From Granulicella sp. (GTDB taxonomy: Bacteria; Acidobacteriota; Terriglobia; Terriglobales; Acidobacteriaceae), in the NCBI GenBank assembly GCA_003133205.1, contig PKWK01000341.1:13795-34500 (forward strand): a stretch of 20,706 nucleotides of DNA, given 5' to 3'. The position numbers were made by a program, and so were the translations under genes. The notes under the pieces were generated by a model that did not search any database, was not told the DNA's origin, and was given only the letters and a program-made list of their open reading frames with translations. Below are positions 1-8,500 of the stretch, piece by piece. Position 1 is the first letter of the stretch. Each line of letters begins with the position of its first letter.

Positions 1-48
1 TGGTGGATTCTGTCTCGACTTAAGTTCAATTATACATGGGGTGTCAAG
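1..48. repeat. Copy A of a 48-bp dispersed repeat
   Basis: These bases match 13221-13268 at 41 of 48 positions, and positions 24-48 are identical to 13244-13268. On the minus strand the identical part contains TTGACA and TATAAT separated by 7 bases, too close for a standard sigma-70 promoter. At the other copy the same minus-strand face points into the ntrX leader. Here it would point off the left edge of the window. It may be a promoter-associated element or the end of a dispersed repeat. Confidence 0.75.
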
Positions 49-130
49 GGGCGAGATCGGACCGGAAGGTGTGCAAGCCACACTATGCGTGTGTGCGCTA
101 TGCTGTTTGCACCGCTGCACTCAGGAGAAA

Positions 131-703
131 ATGCCAATGCGTTCAATGCGTACCGTCCTCGCCGCCTCCACCCTTTCGATCGTTGCCTTCACCGTGATTG
201 TGCTCGGGATCCAGGCTCGCCGTGCGGACGCGCAGGCGAAGAACGGCAGTCTGGTTGTCCCAATCCTGACTGCCAAGGGCGAAGCCGCCGGCACCGCTAC
301 CTTCAAGGAGAGCAAAGACGGCAAGGAACTCTCCATCAGCGTGAAGCTGCAGAACCTGCCGTTTGGCGAACATGCGGTCCACATCCACGCGAACCCAGTG
401 TGCGATGCGCCGGACTTCAAGGGCGCTGGCGGGCACTTCAACCCGGACAGCAAGCAGCATGGCATGGACAACCCGATGGGCCACCACGCGGGTGACATGC
501 CCAAGAACGTCTCGGTCGGCGAAGACCACACCGGTTCGCTGACCTTCAAGGTGGACTATCTGACGCTTGCGGCGGGCGCACCGAATTCGGTGCTCGGCCA
601 CTCGATCATGGTGCACGAGAAGGCTGACGATATGAAGACCGACCCGACCGGCAACGCGGGCAACCGCATTGCGTGCGGCGTAATTCCAGCCGCGGCAATG
701 TAA
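131..703 (+). CDS. sodC: Periplasmic Cu/Zn superoxide dismutase
   Basis: This 190-residue protein should dismutate superoxide to hydrogen peroxide and oxygen in the periplasm. An N-terminal signal segment (about residues 7-35, ending near DAQA) is followed by the Cu/Zn SOD fold. The copper-binding pattern VHIHANPVC, the GGHFNP segment with the bridging histidine, the zinc-region GHHAGDMP and the C-terminal GHSIMVHEKADD and GNRIACGVI are all visible. The cysteines in NPVC and IACG match the conserved disulfide pair. The start at 131 is preferred over an in-frame start at 41 because AGGAGA lies just upstream and the signal peptide then begins properly. The stop abuts the convergent vapC stop with no gap and no visible terminator. 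Confidence 0.92.
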   Translation: MPMRSMRTVLAASTLSIVAFTVIVLGIQARRADAQAKNGSLVVPILTAKGEAAGTATFKESKDGKELSISVKLQNLPFGEHAVHIHANPVCDAPDFKGAGGHFNPDSKQHGMDNPMGHHAGDMPKNVSVGEDHTGSLTFKVDYLTLAAGAPNSVLGHSIMVHEKADDMKTDPTGNAGNRIACGVIPAAAM

Positions 704-1081
704 TCAATTGGGCAACGGCAGATCGGCAATAACGCCTAGTGTTCTGGCGACGCCAGCCAACCGGGTGTCGCGCGTCCAGAGTTGGACGCCTCGCGTGATC
801 AGGCAGGATGCGATGAGGTGCGCGTCAGTTAGGCCGATGCCCTTGGAGTAGAGCGAGTGAAGTTCGATCATTCTCCGCACTTCGTCGAGGTGCACCACCT
901 CAACGTGCCATAGCATTTTCATTAAGGCGAAGGTCTTCTTTCGGTTGTGGAGTGAGCCAAGGGCCACTTCGGCAACAATGAAAGGGTGCATCGCGATGCG
1001 GCCGTTGTCGAGTCGCTGCTGCATCTCCGGGTTCTGGCGATGCAGATGATCAATCCACACTGAGGTATCGGCGAGGATCAA
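704..1081 (-). CDS. vapC: PIN-domain ribonuclease toxin (VapC family)
   Basis: This 125-residue PIN-domain protein is the toxin of a type II toxin-antitoxin pair; VapC toxins are Mg-dependent RNases that cut tRNA or rRNA. The acidic active-site residues are visible as D5 (ILADTSVWID), E38 (VAEVALG), D86 (GLTDAHL) and D105 (WTRDTRL), so the nuclease appears intact. The ATG overlaps the vapB stop as ATGA, which indicates translational coupling. The gene ends directly against the convergent sodC stop. The specific RNA target cannot be read from the sequence. Confidence 0.9.
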   Translation of the reverse strand: MILADTSVWIDHLHRQNPEMQQRLDNGRIAMHPFIVAEVALGSLHNRKKTFALMKMLWHVEVVHLDEVRRMIELHSLYSKGIGLTDAHLIASCLITRGVQLWTRDTRLAGVARTLGVIADLPLPN

Positions 1082-1275
1082 AGGTCGTCGGCCCTTACGC
1101 GGGGAATATCTTCCAAATCCGGCTCTGTGCCGCCCAGTGCTGCGAGTCTTCGCGAAGCCTCAAAATGGATCAATGCCTTCAAAGCCTGGCGAAGGAGGGC
1201 GCTTTTCTCTTCTATGCCGGTGTACTCCTGCGCGGTGCGGACTAAGTCGTCATCAAGCGCCACAGTTGTCCTCAT
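1078..1275 (-). CDS. vapB: VapB-type antitoxin
   Basis: This 65-residue antitoxin begins MRTTVALDDDLVRTAQ, the N-terminal strand and first helix of the ribbon-helix-helix-like fold common in VapB proteins (the VapB_antitoxin/DUF2191 type). Its acidic, flexible C-terminus (EPDLEDIPRVRADDL) should wrap around the PIN toxin. The start at 1275 is chosen because AAGGAGA sits about 8 bases upstream; a longer frame begins at 1341 without that signal. It is the first gene of the vapBC operon and probably represses its own promoter, as is usual for the family. Confidence 0.88.
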   Translation of the reverse strand: MRTTVALDDDLVRTAQEYTGIEEKSALLRQALKALIHFEASRRLAALGGTEPDLEDIPRVRADDL

Positions 1276-1312
1276 GGAAGTTCTCCTTGGCATCCATTTT
1301 AGCACCAAACGG

Positions 1313-1341
1313 TGATTATTCTGATGCGCACTAGCTCCCAA
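1313..1341 (-). promoter_or_regulatory. Possible vapBC promoter
   Basis: On the minus strand TTGGGA (1341-1336) and TAATCA (1318-1313) are separated by 17 bases. Transcription would begin around 1306, about 30 bases before the vapB start. Both boxes are imperfect, so this is only a candidate. Confidence 0.3.
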
Positions 1342-1394
1342 TCGCTATTTGCGGCGTAGATTGAACGCGGAGCGGGTGGGCTGCGACTTAAGCA

Positions 1395-1973
1395 ATGATC
1401 GGACCTGAAGCGGCGGACATGGACAACGAGGATCGAGCTCGATACGAGTGGTTGGCCCTGCGATGCCAGGCTGGCGACCCGGGCGCCTTTGAGGATCTAG
1501 TTGCCGTGATGGAACGACCGCTGCTGTATTACGCAACCAGCCTGACCGGCAACAGGGACGATGGGCTCGACGTGCTGCAGGATGTTTGGATCAAGGTGCT
1601 GCGCCGCATTGGGCAACTGAAGGAGCCAAGCGCGCTGCGGGCTTGGCTGTACAGCATCACGCATGGAGTCGCGATCGATCGAATCCGGCGCGAACGCACG
1701 CGGGAAAAGGCCGAGGAGGCTGAGTTCGCGGAGTTTCAGGAGGCCGAGGAACCGTCGTTTGCGGAAGAGGATGCGGCGGCGATTCATGAGGCGATGAACC
1801 AGATTGGCTTGAAACATCGCGAGGTGCTGGCGTTGCATTTTCTACAGGACTTATCGATGGCGGATATCGCGAAGATCGTGGGTTGTTCGGAAGGCACGGT
1901 GCGATCGCGCATTTTCTACGCAAAGAAGGCGATCAAAGAGATTTTAAGTCGAGGTGGTTATGGACCAAAATAG
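1395..1973 (+). CDS. ECF-type RNA polymerase sigma factor
   Basis: This sigma factor of up to 192 residues should direct RNA polymerase to a small regulon. Region 2 is visible at about residues 25-100 (GDPGAFEDLV, then DDGLDVLQDVWIKVLRRI and LRAWLYSITHGVAIDRIRRER). A glutamate-rich linker (about 103-130) leads to region 4 with a helix-turn-helix (HREVLALHFLQDLSMADIAK, GCSEGTVRSRIFYAKKAI). The start is uncertain: ATG 1395 and ATG 1419 (MDNEDRARYEW) are both possible, with no strong ribosome binding site at either. The stop lies inside the next gene, which overlaps by 14 bases, so the two are probably co-transcribed. Confidence 0.9.
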   Translation: MIGPEAADMDNEDRARYEWLALRCQAGDPGAFEDLVAVMERPLLYYATSLTGNRDDGLDVLQDVWIKVLRRIGQLKEPSALRAWLYSITHGVAIDRIRRERTREKAEEAEFAEFQEAEEPSFAEEDAAAIHEAMNQIGLKHREVLALHFLQDLSMADIAKIVGCSEGTVRSRIFYAKKAIKEILSRGGYGPK

Positions 1974-2346
1974 TGGCAATATTCGAGACCGTTTACTTTC
2001 GCATCTTCCGCAGCCTGCGAATCTTGCAGCTTACCGGGAGGAAGTGGCGTCCACGCTGGCGAAGAACGAAAAGAGGCTTCGCTGGGAGAAGCGGGGGGCC
2101 AGTGCGTTCTGGCTCTTTGCGGTGGGCTTCTTTGCTATCTGCGCTTCGCGAGGAGAGCGATGGTTGGACACGCCCAGGGGCCACTTTTGCGAATTTGCGC
2201 TGTTCCTGCTGCTGCTGACAGGCGCCGTCGAGATTCTGAAACACTTCGTGAACCGGAGCCGGGTCGAGCTGTTGAAGGAAGTGAAGCAGGTGCAGTTGCA
2301 GGTGCTGGAACTGCAGGCTTCATTGCAGAAGAGCGGCGAGCGGTAG
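1960..2346 (+). CDS. Two-helix membrane protein, candidate anti-sigma partner
   Basis: I do not recognise a family for this protein of about 128 residues. It has a basic, charged cytoplasmic-looking N-terminus of about 45 residues. Two hydrophobic helices follow (around SAFWLFAVGFFAICAS and FALFLLLLTGAVEIL). A C-terminal amphipathic stretch (VELLKEVKQVQLQVLELQAS) is likely a coiled coil. The ATG at 1960 has GAGG five bases upstream and overlaps the end of the sigma factor gene; a GTG at 1954 is also in frame. Translational overlap with a sigma factor and a membrane location suggest it holds the sigma factor at the membrane. It lacks the HX3CX2C motif of zinc anti-sigma factors, so this role is inferred from position only. 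Confidence 0.75.
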   Translation: MDQNSGNIRDRLLSHLPQPANLAAYREEVASTLAKNEKRLRWEKRGASAFWLFAVGFFAICASRGERWLDTPRGHFCEFALFLLLLTGAVEILKHFVNRSRVELLKEVKQVQLQVLELQASLQKSGER

Positions 2347-2365
2347 TTGCGTTGCAGATTGTAGG

Positions 2366-2396
2366 TTGCAGTTGAGAGATGTGTTGGGCCTATAAT
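2366..2396 (+). promoter_or_regulatory. Possible promoter of the TIGR03435 gene
   Basis: A perfect TATAAT lies at 2391-2396, 44 bases before the chosen start of the next gene. The best upstream partner is TTGCAG at 2366-2371 with a long 19-base spacer. The -10 box is convincing and the -35 box is weak. Confidence 0.35.
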
Positions 2397-2440
2397 CGCG
2401 GCGAACCCAAACAATGGTTAACCAGGAACGGAAGACGAGT

Positions 2441-3499
<1,059 letters not shown>

Positions 3500-3518
3500 C
3501 ACCCTGGAATTACCCTTT

Positions 3519-3547
3519 GGAACCAAGTCGAAGGCCCTTGCGTATAC
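3519..3547 (+). promoter_or_regulatory. ECF sigma factor promoter (GGAACC-N16-CGTATAC)
   Basis: GGAACC at 3519-3524 and CGTATAC at 3541-3547 are separated by 16 bases. This matches the general ECF promoter form of GGAAC and CGT boxes. It lies directly in front of an ECF sigma factor gene, so autoregulation is the simplest reading. Transcription would start at about 3552-3555, which makes an ATG at 3554 almost leaderless and rules out the GTG at 3548 that overlaps the -10 box. Confidence 0.72.
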
Positions 3548-3553
3548 GTGCGC

Positions 3554-4438
3554 ATGGGCGTTCTGCACATGGCGATTCCCGCTGCGGGAGTGTTTCCCCG
3601 GCAACCCGGTACAAACAGCCGTGCTGCTGTTCGTACTACTGGTCAGCCCAATACCGCATCCGCGGGAACCGAGCCTGAAGCGGCTGTGGACGGAGCTCTC
3701 AGGAATGCCGGTCAGCGATGGTCGCTAAGCGGTACACTTCTGCCATCGGCCAGCACCACTCCGCACCCTCCTCCGCGGAACTCAGCCCGGCCAGGCCATG
3801 AGGCAACTTTGCAGCGCACGCCAGAACAGGAAGCCGCGCAGGAGGCACTGGGCAAGCTGGTTCGCCAGTGCATGGCGGGCGACCAGCAGGCCTGGCAGCA
3901 GCTAGTCGTCTCGCAGCACAGACGCATCTACGCGATCTGTTACCGGTTCACGGGCTCGGCCAGCGATGCGGAAGACCTGACGCAGGACGTCTTTCTCAAG
4001 CTCTATCGCAATCTGGCCAGCTTCGACACGCAGAAGGGCAGCTTTCAGACGTGGATCACCACGCTGGCACGCAACCTGCTGGTCGACCACTTCCGCAGAA
4101 CGCGCATGGACCGGGCGAGCGACTCGCTCGACGCGGGCGTATCGTTCGACGACGATGGCCCGGGCGGTCAGACTCTGGCCGACCGCCTGGCCGACCCGCG
4201 ACCCTCGCAGGAGGCGCACGCGGCGGGGCTTGAGCTGAAGGTCCGCATCCAACAGGCATTGGCCCAGCTCTCGCCGGAGTTGCGCGAGGCGGTGGTGTTC
4301 CGCGACCTCGAAGACATGGACTACAAAGAAATCGCGCAGGTACTGCGCATTCCCGAGGGCACCGTGAAGAGCCGGATCAGCCGTGGCCGTGGGGAACTTG
4401 CAAGGCTTTTGCAGCGTATAGAAGGGCAGGTGGTTTAG
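3554..4438 (+). CDS. ECF sigma factor (RpoE-like)
   Basis: The sigma domains occupy roughly the last 190 residues. Region 2 runs from LVRQCMAGDQQAWQQLV through SDAEDLTQDVFLKLYRNL and FQTWITTLARNLLVDHFRR. A linker with DDDGPGG leads to region 4 (LREAVVFRDLEDMDYKEIAQ, IPEGTVKSRISRGRGELARLL). Unusually, about 90 residues of low-complexity, proline/alanine/threonine-rich sequence precede region 2. ATG 3554 or 3569, or a much later TTG at 3809, could be the real start. The promoter at 3519-3547 favours 3554 or 3569. The gene heads a four-gene run and its stop touches the GTG of the anti-sigma gene, so stoichiometric co-expression is likely. Confidence 0.9.
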   Translation: MGVLHMAIPAAGVFPRQPGTNSRAAVRTTGQPNTASAGTEPEAAVDGALRNAGQRWSLSGTLLPSASTTPHPPPRNSARPGHEATLQRTPEQEAAQEALGKLVRQCMAGDQQAWQQLVVSQHRRIYAICYRFTGSASDAEDLTQDVFLKLYRNLASFDTQKGSFQTWITTLARNLLVDHFRRTRMDRASDSLDAGVSFDDDGPGGQTLADRLADPRPSQEAHAAGLELKVRIQQALAQLSPELREAVVFRDLEDMDYKEIAQVLRIPEGTVKSRISRGRGELARLLQRIEGQVV

Positions 4439-5509
4439 GTGGCAGACGCGAGAAAATTCGGCAGCTCCAAGGTTTTGCAGTTTGGGGACAAGACCACCGG
4501 CAATCGGTCCGGCGACAGCGGACACTGCGCGCAGTGCGAGGCGATGCTGGCCGACGCGCTCGACGGCACTCTCTCCGCCGCCGACCAGGAACTCTTCGAC
4601 GCCCACATGGCCCAGTGCGGCCCATGCGCCCAGTTGCTCGCCGATGCCGGTCGCGGCGCGGCGTGGCTGGAGATGCTGCGCACGCCCGCGCCCGAGCCTC
4701 CGGCGGCTTTGCTCGAACGCATCCTGGCGCAGACGAGCGGCGACCCAAGCCAAATGATTCCGGTTGGCATGCGGCATGCTGGATTTGCCGGCGCAACGCT
4801 GGCCCCGGCGCAAGAAGGCGGCGTCCCTGCTCTGACACCCGGCTACGCCATGCCCGGAGGGGCGGGGGCGTATGGCAACGTGATTCCCTTCCGCCAGCGC
4901 GTGCGGGCGAGTGCTTTCGGCCAGATCTTTCTGCAGCCGCGACTGGCCATGACCGCCGCGATGGCGTTCTTCTCCATCGCGCTGACCATGAACCTGACCG
5001 GCGTCCACGTGCAGGACCTGCACGCCAGCGACCTTACGCCGAGCAACCTGAAGCGCGGCTTTTATTCGGCCAACGCCCGCGTCGTCCGGTATTACGAAGG
5101 GTTGCGCGTGGTGTATGAGCTGGAGTCGCGCGTACACGATCTGCAAACCGCCACGGACAATGACGCCGCTGCCGGCAGCCCGAGCGCTGAACCAATTGCC
5201 TCGCCGAACCCGCAGGCGAACCCGAGCGACGGCAAGGCTCCGACCGCCCAACCCGGTCAGACCGACCCGGCGAATGGCAGCCCGGCCGCTCAGCCTGATC
5301 AGAAACAGCGGCAGCCTACGTCAGGGCCGGGATCCGCCCCAGCATCAAGGCCCGCGCCGAACTCAGGCACGAGCCGGCGCGAGAGCCCTGGCCATCCGCT
5401 CAACGGCCTGGTCAGGGTCCTCTTCGCGGACTCTGACAGCATTAACTCAAGCAGCAACAGTATTGACTCAAACAGCAACAGCGAAAGAGTGGAAGGAAGC
5501 CTGGTATGA
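4439..5509 (+). CDS. Zinc-binding transmembrane anti-sigma factor
   Basis: This 356-residue protein should bind the preceding sigma factor in the cytoplasm and release it on an envelope signal. The cytoplasmic zinc anti-sigma domain has H56-X3-C60-X2-C63, with an extra C30-X2-C33 pair upstream. A single membrane helix lies at about residues 170-190 (AMTAAMAFFSIALTMNLTGV). A periplasmic part of about 165 residues follows: a YYEGLRVVYELESRVHDLQ helix and then a long Pro/Ala/Ser-rich tail ending in serine/asparagine repeats. Translation starts at a GTG immediately after the sigma factor stop. Its own stop overlaps the next ATG (ATGA), so the operon is tightly coupled. The unstructured tail may be a cleavage or sensing segment, which is inference. 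Confidence 0.88.
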   Translation: MADARKFGSSKVLQFGDKTTGNRSGDSGHCAQCEAMLADALDGTLSAADQELFDAHMAQCGPCAQLLADAGRGAAWLEMLRTPAPEPPAALLERILAQTSGDPSQMIPVGMRHAGFAGATLAPAQEGGVPALTPGYAMPGGAGAYGNVIPFRQRVRASAFGQIFLQPRLAMTAAMAFFSIALTMNLTGVHVQDLHASDLTPSNLKRGFYSANARVVRYYEGLRVVYELESRVHDLQTATDNDAAAGSPSAEPIASPNPQANPSDGKAPTAQPGQTDPANGSPAAQPDQKQRQPTSGPGSAPASRPAPNSGTSRRESPGHPLNGLVRVLFADSDSINSSSNSIDSNSNSERVEGSLV

Positions 5510-6729
5510 ACTGCGCAAACCATCCCGACCGTGAGCGCGCCGCCTTCTGCCAGAACTGTGGCAAGCCGCTTTGCACTGAGTGTGTGCGCAACGTCGGCAC
5601 CTCCGTCTTCTGTGAACCCTGCCTGACAGCACGCACGTCCGGCACCCCTCCCCAGGCCGGCTATGGCTACACCTCCGGCCCTGCGGGCTATCCTCCGGCC
5701 GCGCCGCCGGTCAGCACGAGCGAACCGAATCCGGGGCTCGCCGCGCTGCTTGGCTTCATTCCCGGCGTTGGCGCGATGTACAACGAGCAGTACGCCAAGG
5801 GCATTGTCCACCTGATAGTGTTCGCCACGCTGGTCTCGCTGTCCCACGACATCGGCATCTTCGGCCTGTTTGTCGCGGGCTGGATCTTCTACATGGTGAT
5901 CGAGGCGCACCATACCGCGCAGGCGCGTCGCGACGGCACTCCTTTGCCCAATCCGTTCGGCCTCAACGACCTCTCGGAGCGGCTCGGCTTCGGCAAGGCC
6001 TGGCCCGGCAGCGGACCCAGCGCGGCTCCATTCGGCAACACCAGTGCTGGCCCATCTGCGAACCCTCCGCAGAATCCCGGCGCAGCGAATCCGAATGCTG
6101 CGCCGGCCAATCCCTACGCGCCACCCTACGGGTACACCTATGTTCCGCCGGTGTCCCAATGGGGAGCGCCGCACGACGCGTCGACCTATGGCGTGCCGCC
6201 GGTTCCACCGGTTCCGCCCATGCATGATCCGAACCTCCCTTACTACCGCCGCTTTCCCACCGGAGCGATCTGGCTGATCGCGCTTGGCTTGTTCTTTCTG
6301 CTCGCCAACATCCCGATCTTTCACATCCTCCGCGGACGCTTGCTCGGACCCATCCTGCTCATCGGCTTTGGCGTCTGGCTGTTCGTCCGCAAGATGATCA
6401 ACACGGGGCCGGGCCTTGAGAATGACGGCAGCGACTTCTACCACTGGCGCCTCATGCGCGCTGTGAGCGGCTCCGCCTGGATGGTTATCGTGGGGCTCAT
6501 CTGGCTGCTCGATGCACTGCGCATCCTCTCCTGGGCGCATAGTTGGCCTCTGTTCCTCATCGCCGGCGGCCTGATGATGTTCTTCAGGCGCACGATCTAC
6601 CCCGGCTACGGGTATGGCTACGCGCCCCCGGTTACGGCTCCGCCGCCCGCGTCTCCGGTCACGACTAAGGACCTTGTACCCAGCGACCCGCATTCCCAAC
6701 CGGGCAACGACAACCAGGAAGGACGCTAG
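5506..6729 (+). CDS. B-box zinc finger membrane protein with LiaF-like helices
   Basis: A zinc-binding B-box-type motif occupies residues 3-39 (C3, H6, C15, C18, C23, C26, C36, C39). Then come a proline/glycine linker and a hydrophobic block at about residues 75-130 (AALLGFIPGVGAMYNEQYAKG through FGLFVAGWIFYMVIEAH). A long Pro/Asn/Ala-rich stretch follows. The C-terminal half has several membrane helices resembling the LiaF/DUF5668 type (GAIWLIALGLFFLLANIP, LLGPILLIGFGVWLFV, WMVIVGLIWLLDALRI, WPLFLIAGGLMMFF). The RGRLLGPILLIGFG segment resembles RGSVLGPILLIALG in the next protein, which suggests shared ancestry of the membrane modules. The N-terminal finger probably stays cytoplasmic. The function is unknown; position places it in the envelope-stress operon. 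Confidence 0.82.
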   Translation: MNCANHPDRERAAFCQNCGKPLCTECVRNVGTSVFCEPCLTARTSGTPPQAGYGYTSGPAGYPPAAPPVSTSEPNPGLAALLGFIPGVGAMYNEQYAKGIVHLIVFATLVSLSHDIGIFGLFVAGWIFYMVIEAHHTAQARRDGTPLPNPFGLNDLSERLGFGKAWPGSGPSAAPFGNTSAGPSANPPQNPGAANPNAAPANPYAPPYGYTYVPPVSQWGAPHDASTYGVPPVPPVPPMHDPNLPYYRRFPTGAIWLIALGLFFLLANIPIFHILRGRLLGPILLIGFGVWLFVRKMINTGPGLENDGSDFYHWRLMRAVSGSAWMVIVGLIWLLDALRILSWAHSWPLFLIAGGLMMFFRRTIYPGYGYGYAPPVTAPPPASPVTTKDLVPSDPHSQPGNDNQEGR

Positions 6730-6731
6730 CC

Positions 6732-8366
6732 ATGGCCGCCTATCCTCCAGGAGTTCCGCCCATTCCGCCTGTACCGCCGCCGGGATATGACCCTCGTGCC
6801 CAGCGCCGTTACCTTCGCGACCAGGCACTCGCCCAACGCGCCGCGTTTCGCGCGCCACTACAGCAGATGCGCTTCCAGATGCGCGGCATGCGTCGCGGCT
6901 CCGTGCTCGGGCCCATCCTGCTGATCGCTCTCGGCGTCGTCTTCCTGCTGATCCAGACCGGCCATCTCGATCACAGCCGTTTCTGGGGATGGTACGGCCA
7001 TTGGTGGCCGCTGCTGCTCGTCGCCGCCGGCATCGTCGTGCTCGCCGAATGGGCCCTCGACCAACACCTCATGAGCGATCCCGAGCGTCCGCCCTACCGC
7101 CGCTCGATCGGCGGCGTGGTCGTGCTGCTGCTCATCGTTCTGTTCATTGCGGGCATTTTTGCCGGCAACGTCCACGAGTTCCCTTCCGGCTATAGCAAGC
7201 TGTTTCCGGGCCACTTCGACCAGGACTCGCTGGACGAGCTTTTTGGCGATAAGCATGAAAGCGACCAGACCATGGACCTCGCGTTAGCGGCCGGCGACTC
7301 ACTCTCGATCGTCAATCCGCGCGGCGACGTCACCGTCAGCGGCACCAGCGACGACAATCGCATCCACATCGCGGTCCACAAGCAGGTCTACGCGCGAAAC
7401 GACTCCGACGCCGATTCCAGGTCCCAGGAGCTAGTCCCGACTACGACGACGGAAGGCTCCGAATTTAAGATCGCGATGCCGTCGCTTGAAGGCGCAAGCG
7501 CCGACCTGGTCATCACGGTGCCGACCACAGCCTCGACCACCGTTAATACCAACCACGGCGACATCCACATCACCTCGATCAAAGCGCCGGTGACCGTCAC
7601 CGCGAATCACGGCGACATCGAACTCTCCGCCATTACCGGCCCTGCCACCGCTCACATCAACAGCGGAGGCTCGTCCATCTCCGCGCACAGCATTGACGGC
7701 GGCATCTCCATTCAGGGCCGCGCCCAGGATGTCACCTTCACGGACATCACTGGCCCAGTCTCCATGTCCGGGGAATTCTTCGGCACTACCCACCTCGAGC
7801 ACATCAACGGCGCGATCCACTTCCACACCAGCCGCACTGACTTTCAACTCTCCCGCCTCGACGGCGAGACCGAGATCAGTGGCTCCGGCATCTCCGCCGA
7901 TCAGGCGCTCGGCCCCGTCGTCCTCACTACCAGTAATCGCAACGTCAGCCTGGATCGCATCGCCGGCGACATCGCGATCACCAATCGCAACGGGACCATC
8001 GACCTGACCGCAGCGCCAACACTCGGCAACCTGACACTCGAAGACCGCAATGGCTCGATCCGAACGACTCTTCCGGAGAAGGCTGGCTTCTCCGTGCAGG
8101 CAGGCACCACCAACGGGAATATCGACACCGAGTTGCCGCTCTCGGCATGGAGCAATGGGAACGGCAAAAACCTGAATGGCACGGTAGGCGCCGGCGGGCC
8201 GCTCGTCCACATCACGACTACCAACGGCGACATCTCCATCCACAAGGCCGACGTGCAGGCGCTGGCGCCAGCGCCTCCGACGCCGCCAAAGATCACGCTG
8301 GTTCCGCCGGCACCGCCAGTCCCGCCGAAAACGCCGAAGCCGCCGCACCCGACAAAAGAGAAGTAG
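6732..8366 (+). CDS. LiaF-like membrane protein with DUF4097 beta-repeat domain
   Basis: This 544-residue protein begins with a proline-rich cytoplasmic segment. Three hydrophobic helices follow at about residues 56-76, 93-113 and 127-150 (LiaI/LiaF or DUF5668-like). The large C-terminal domain (about 185-510) is built of repeating short strands with NHGDI, NRNGTIDL and TTNGDISIH motifs, typical of the DUF4097 beta-solenoid. The last 30 residues are a proline/lysine tail. AGGAAGGA precedes the ATG, two bases after the upstream stop. LiaF-type proteins sense or damp envelope stress in other bacteria; the same role here is inferred from architecture and the sigma/anti-sigma genes upstream. A hairpin terminator follows 14 bases after the stop. 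Confidence 0.87.
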   Translation: MAAYPPGVPPIPPVPPPGYDPRAQRRYLRDQALAQRAAFRAPLQQMRFQMRGMRRGSVLGPILLIALGVVFLLIQTGHLDHSRFWGWYGHWWPLLLVAAGIVVLAEWALDQHLMSDPERPPYRRSIGGVVVLLLIVLFIAGIFAGNVHEFPSGYSKLFPGHFDQDSLDELFGDKHESDQTMDLALAAGDSLSIVNPRGDVTVSGTSDDNRIHIAVHKQVYARNDSDADSRSQELVPTTTTEGSEFKIAMPSLEGASADLVITVPTTASTTVNTNHGDIHITSIKAPVTVTANHGDIELSAITGPATAHINSGGSSISAHSIDGGISIQGRAQDVTFTDITGPVSMSGEFFGTTHLEHINGAIHFHTSRTDFQLSRLDGETEISGSGISADQALGPVVLTTSNRNVSLDRIAGDIAITNRNGTIDLTAAPTLGNLTLEDRNGSIRTTLPEKAGFSVQAGTTNGNIDTELPLSAWSNGNGKNLNGTVGAGGPLVHITTTNGDISIHKADVQALAPAPPTPPKITLVPPAPPVPPKTPKPPHPTKEK

Positions 8367-8380
8367 TAGAAAAGTAAAAG

Positions 8381-8407
8381 AAGGCCCGGCTTCATATGCC
8401 GGGCCTT
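8381..8407. terminator. Strong bidirectional hairpin terminator
   Basis: AAGGCCCGGC (8381-8390) pairs perfectly with GCCGGGCCTT (8398-8407) around a 7-base loop. On the minus strand the stem is followed by a T-rich run (CTTTTACTTTTC). On the plus strand a weaker T-rich run follows. It closes the sigma/LiaF operon and the convergent small secreted gene at 8501-8680. Confidence 0.85.
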
Positions 8408-8500
8408 CCTGTGTTTATTAGTCCATATCCGATCAGCGTTACTCGAACCCTGGGGCCCCCACGCAGCACGAGTTCCATCCGGCCCGCTCATGTCGGCGGT

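Noticed and set aside
24..48. TTGACA and TATAAT on the minus strand read as a standard sigma-70 promoter
   Set aside because: The two boxes are only seven bases apart, whereas about 17 is needed. The repeat is kept as a finding but not called a standard promoter.
3902..5251. A 449-codon open frame on the minus strand
   Set aside because: It lies opposite the sigma and anti-sigma genes, which have clear motifs. The frame is arginine-rich and looks like a GC-bias shadow.
5299..6858. A 519-codon open frame on the minus strand
   Set aside because: It is opposite the B-box membrane protein gene, with no domain or ribosome binding site to support it.
8420..8490. A GGTTCGAGT sequence on the minus strand resembling a tRNA T-loop
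   Set aside because: No matching T-stem, anticodon arm or acceptor stem could be formed around it.
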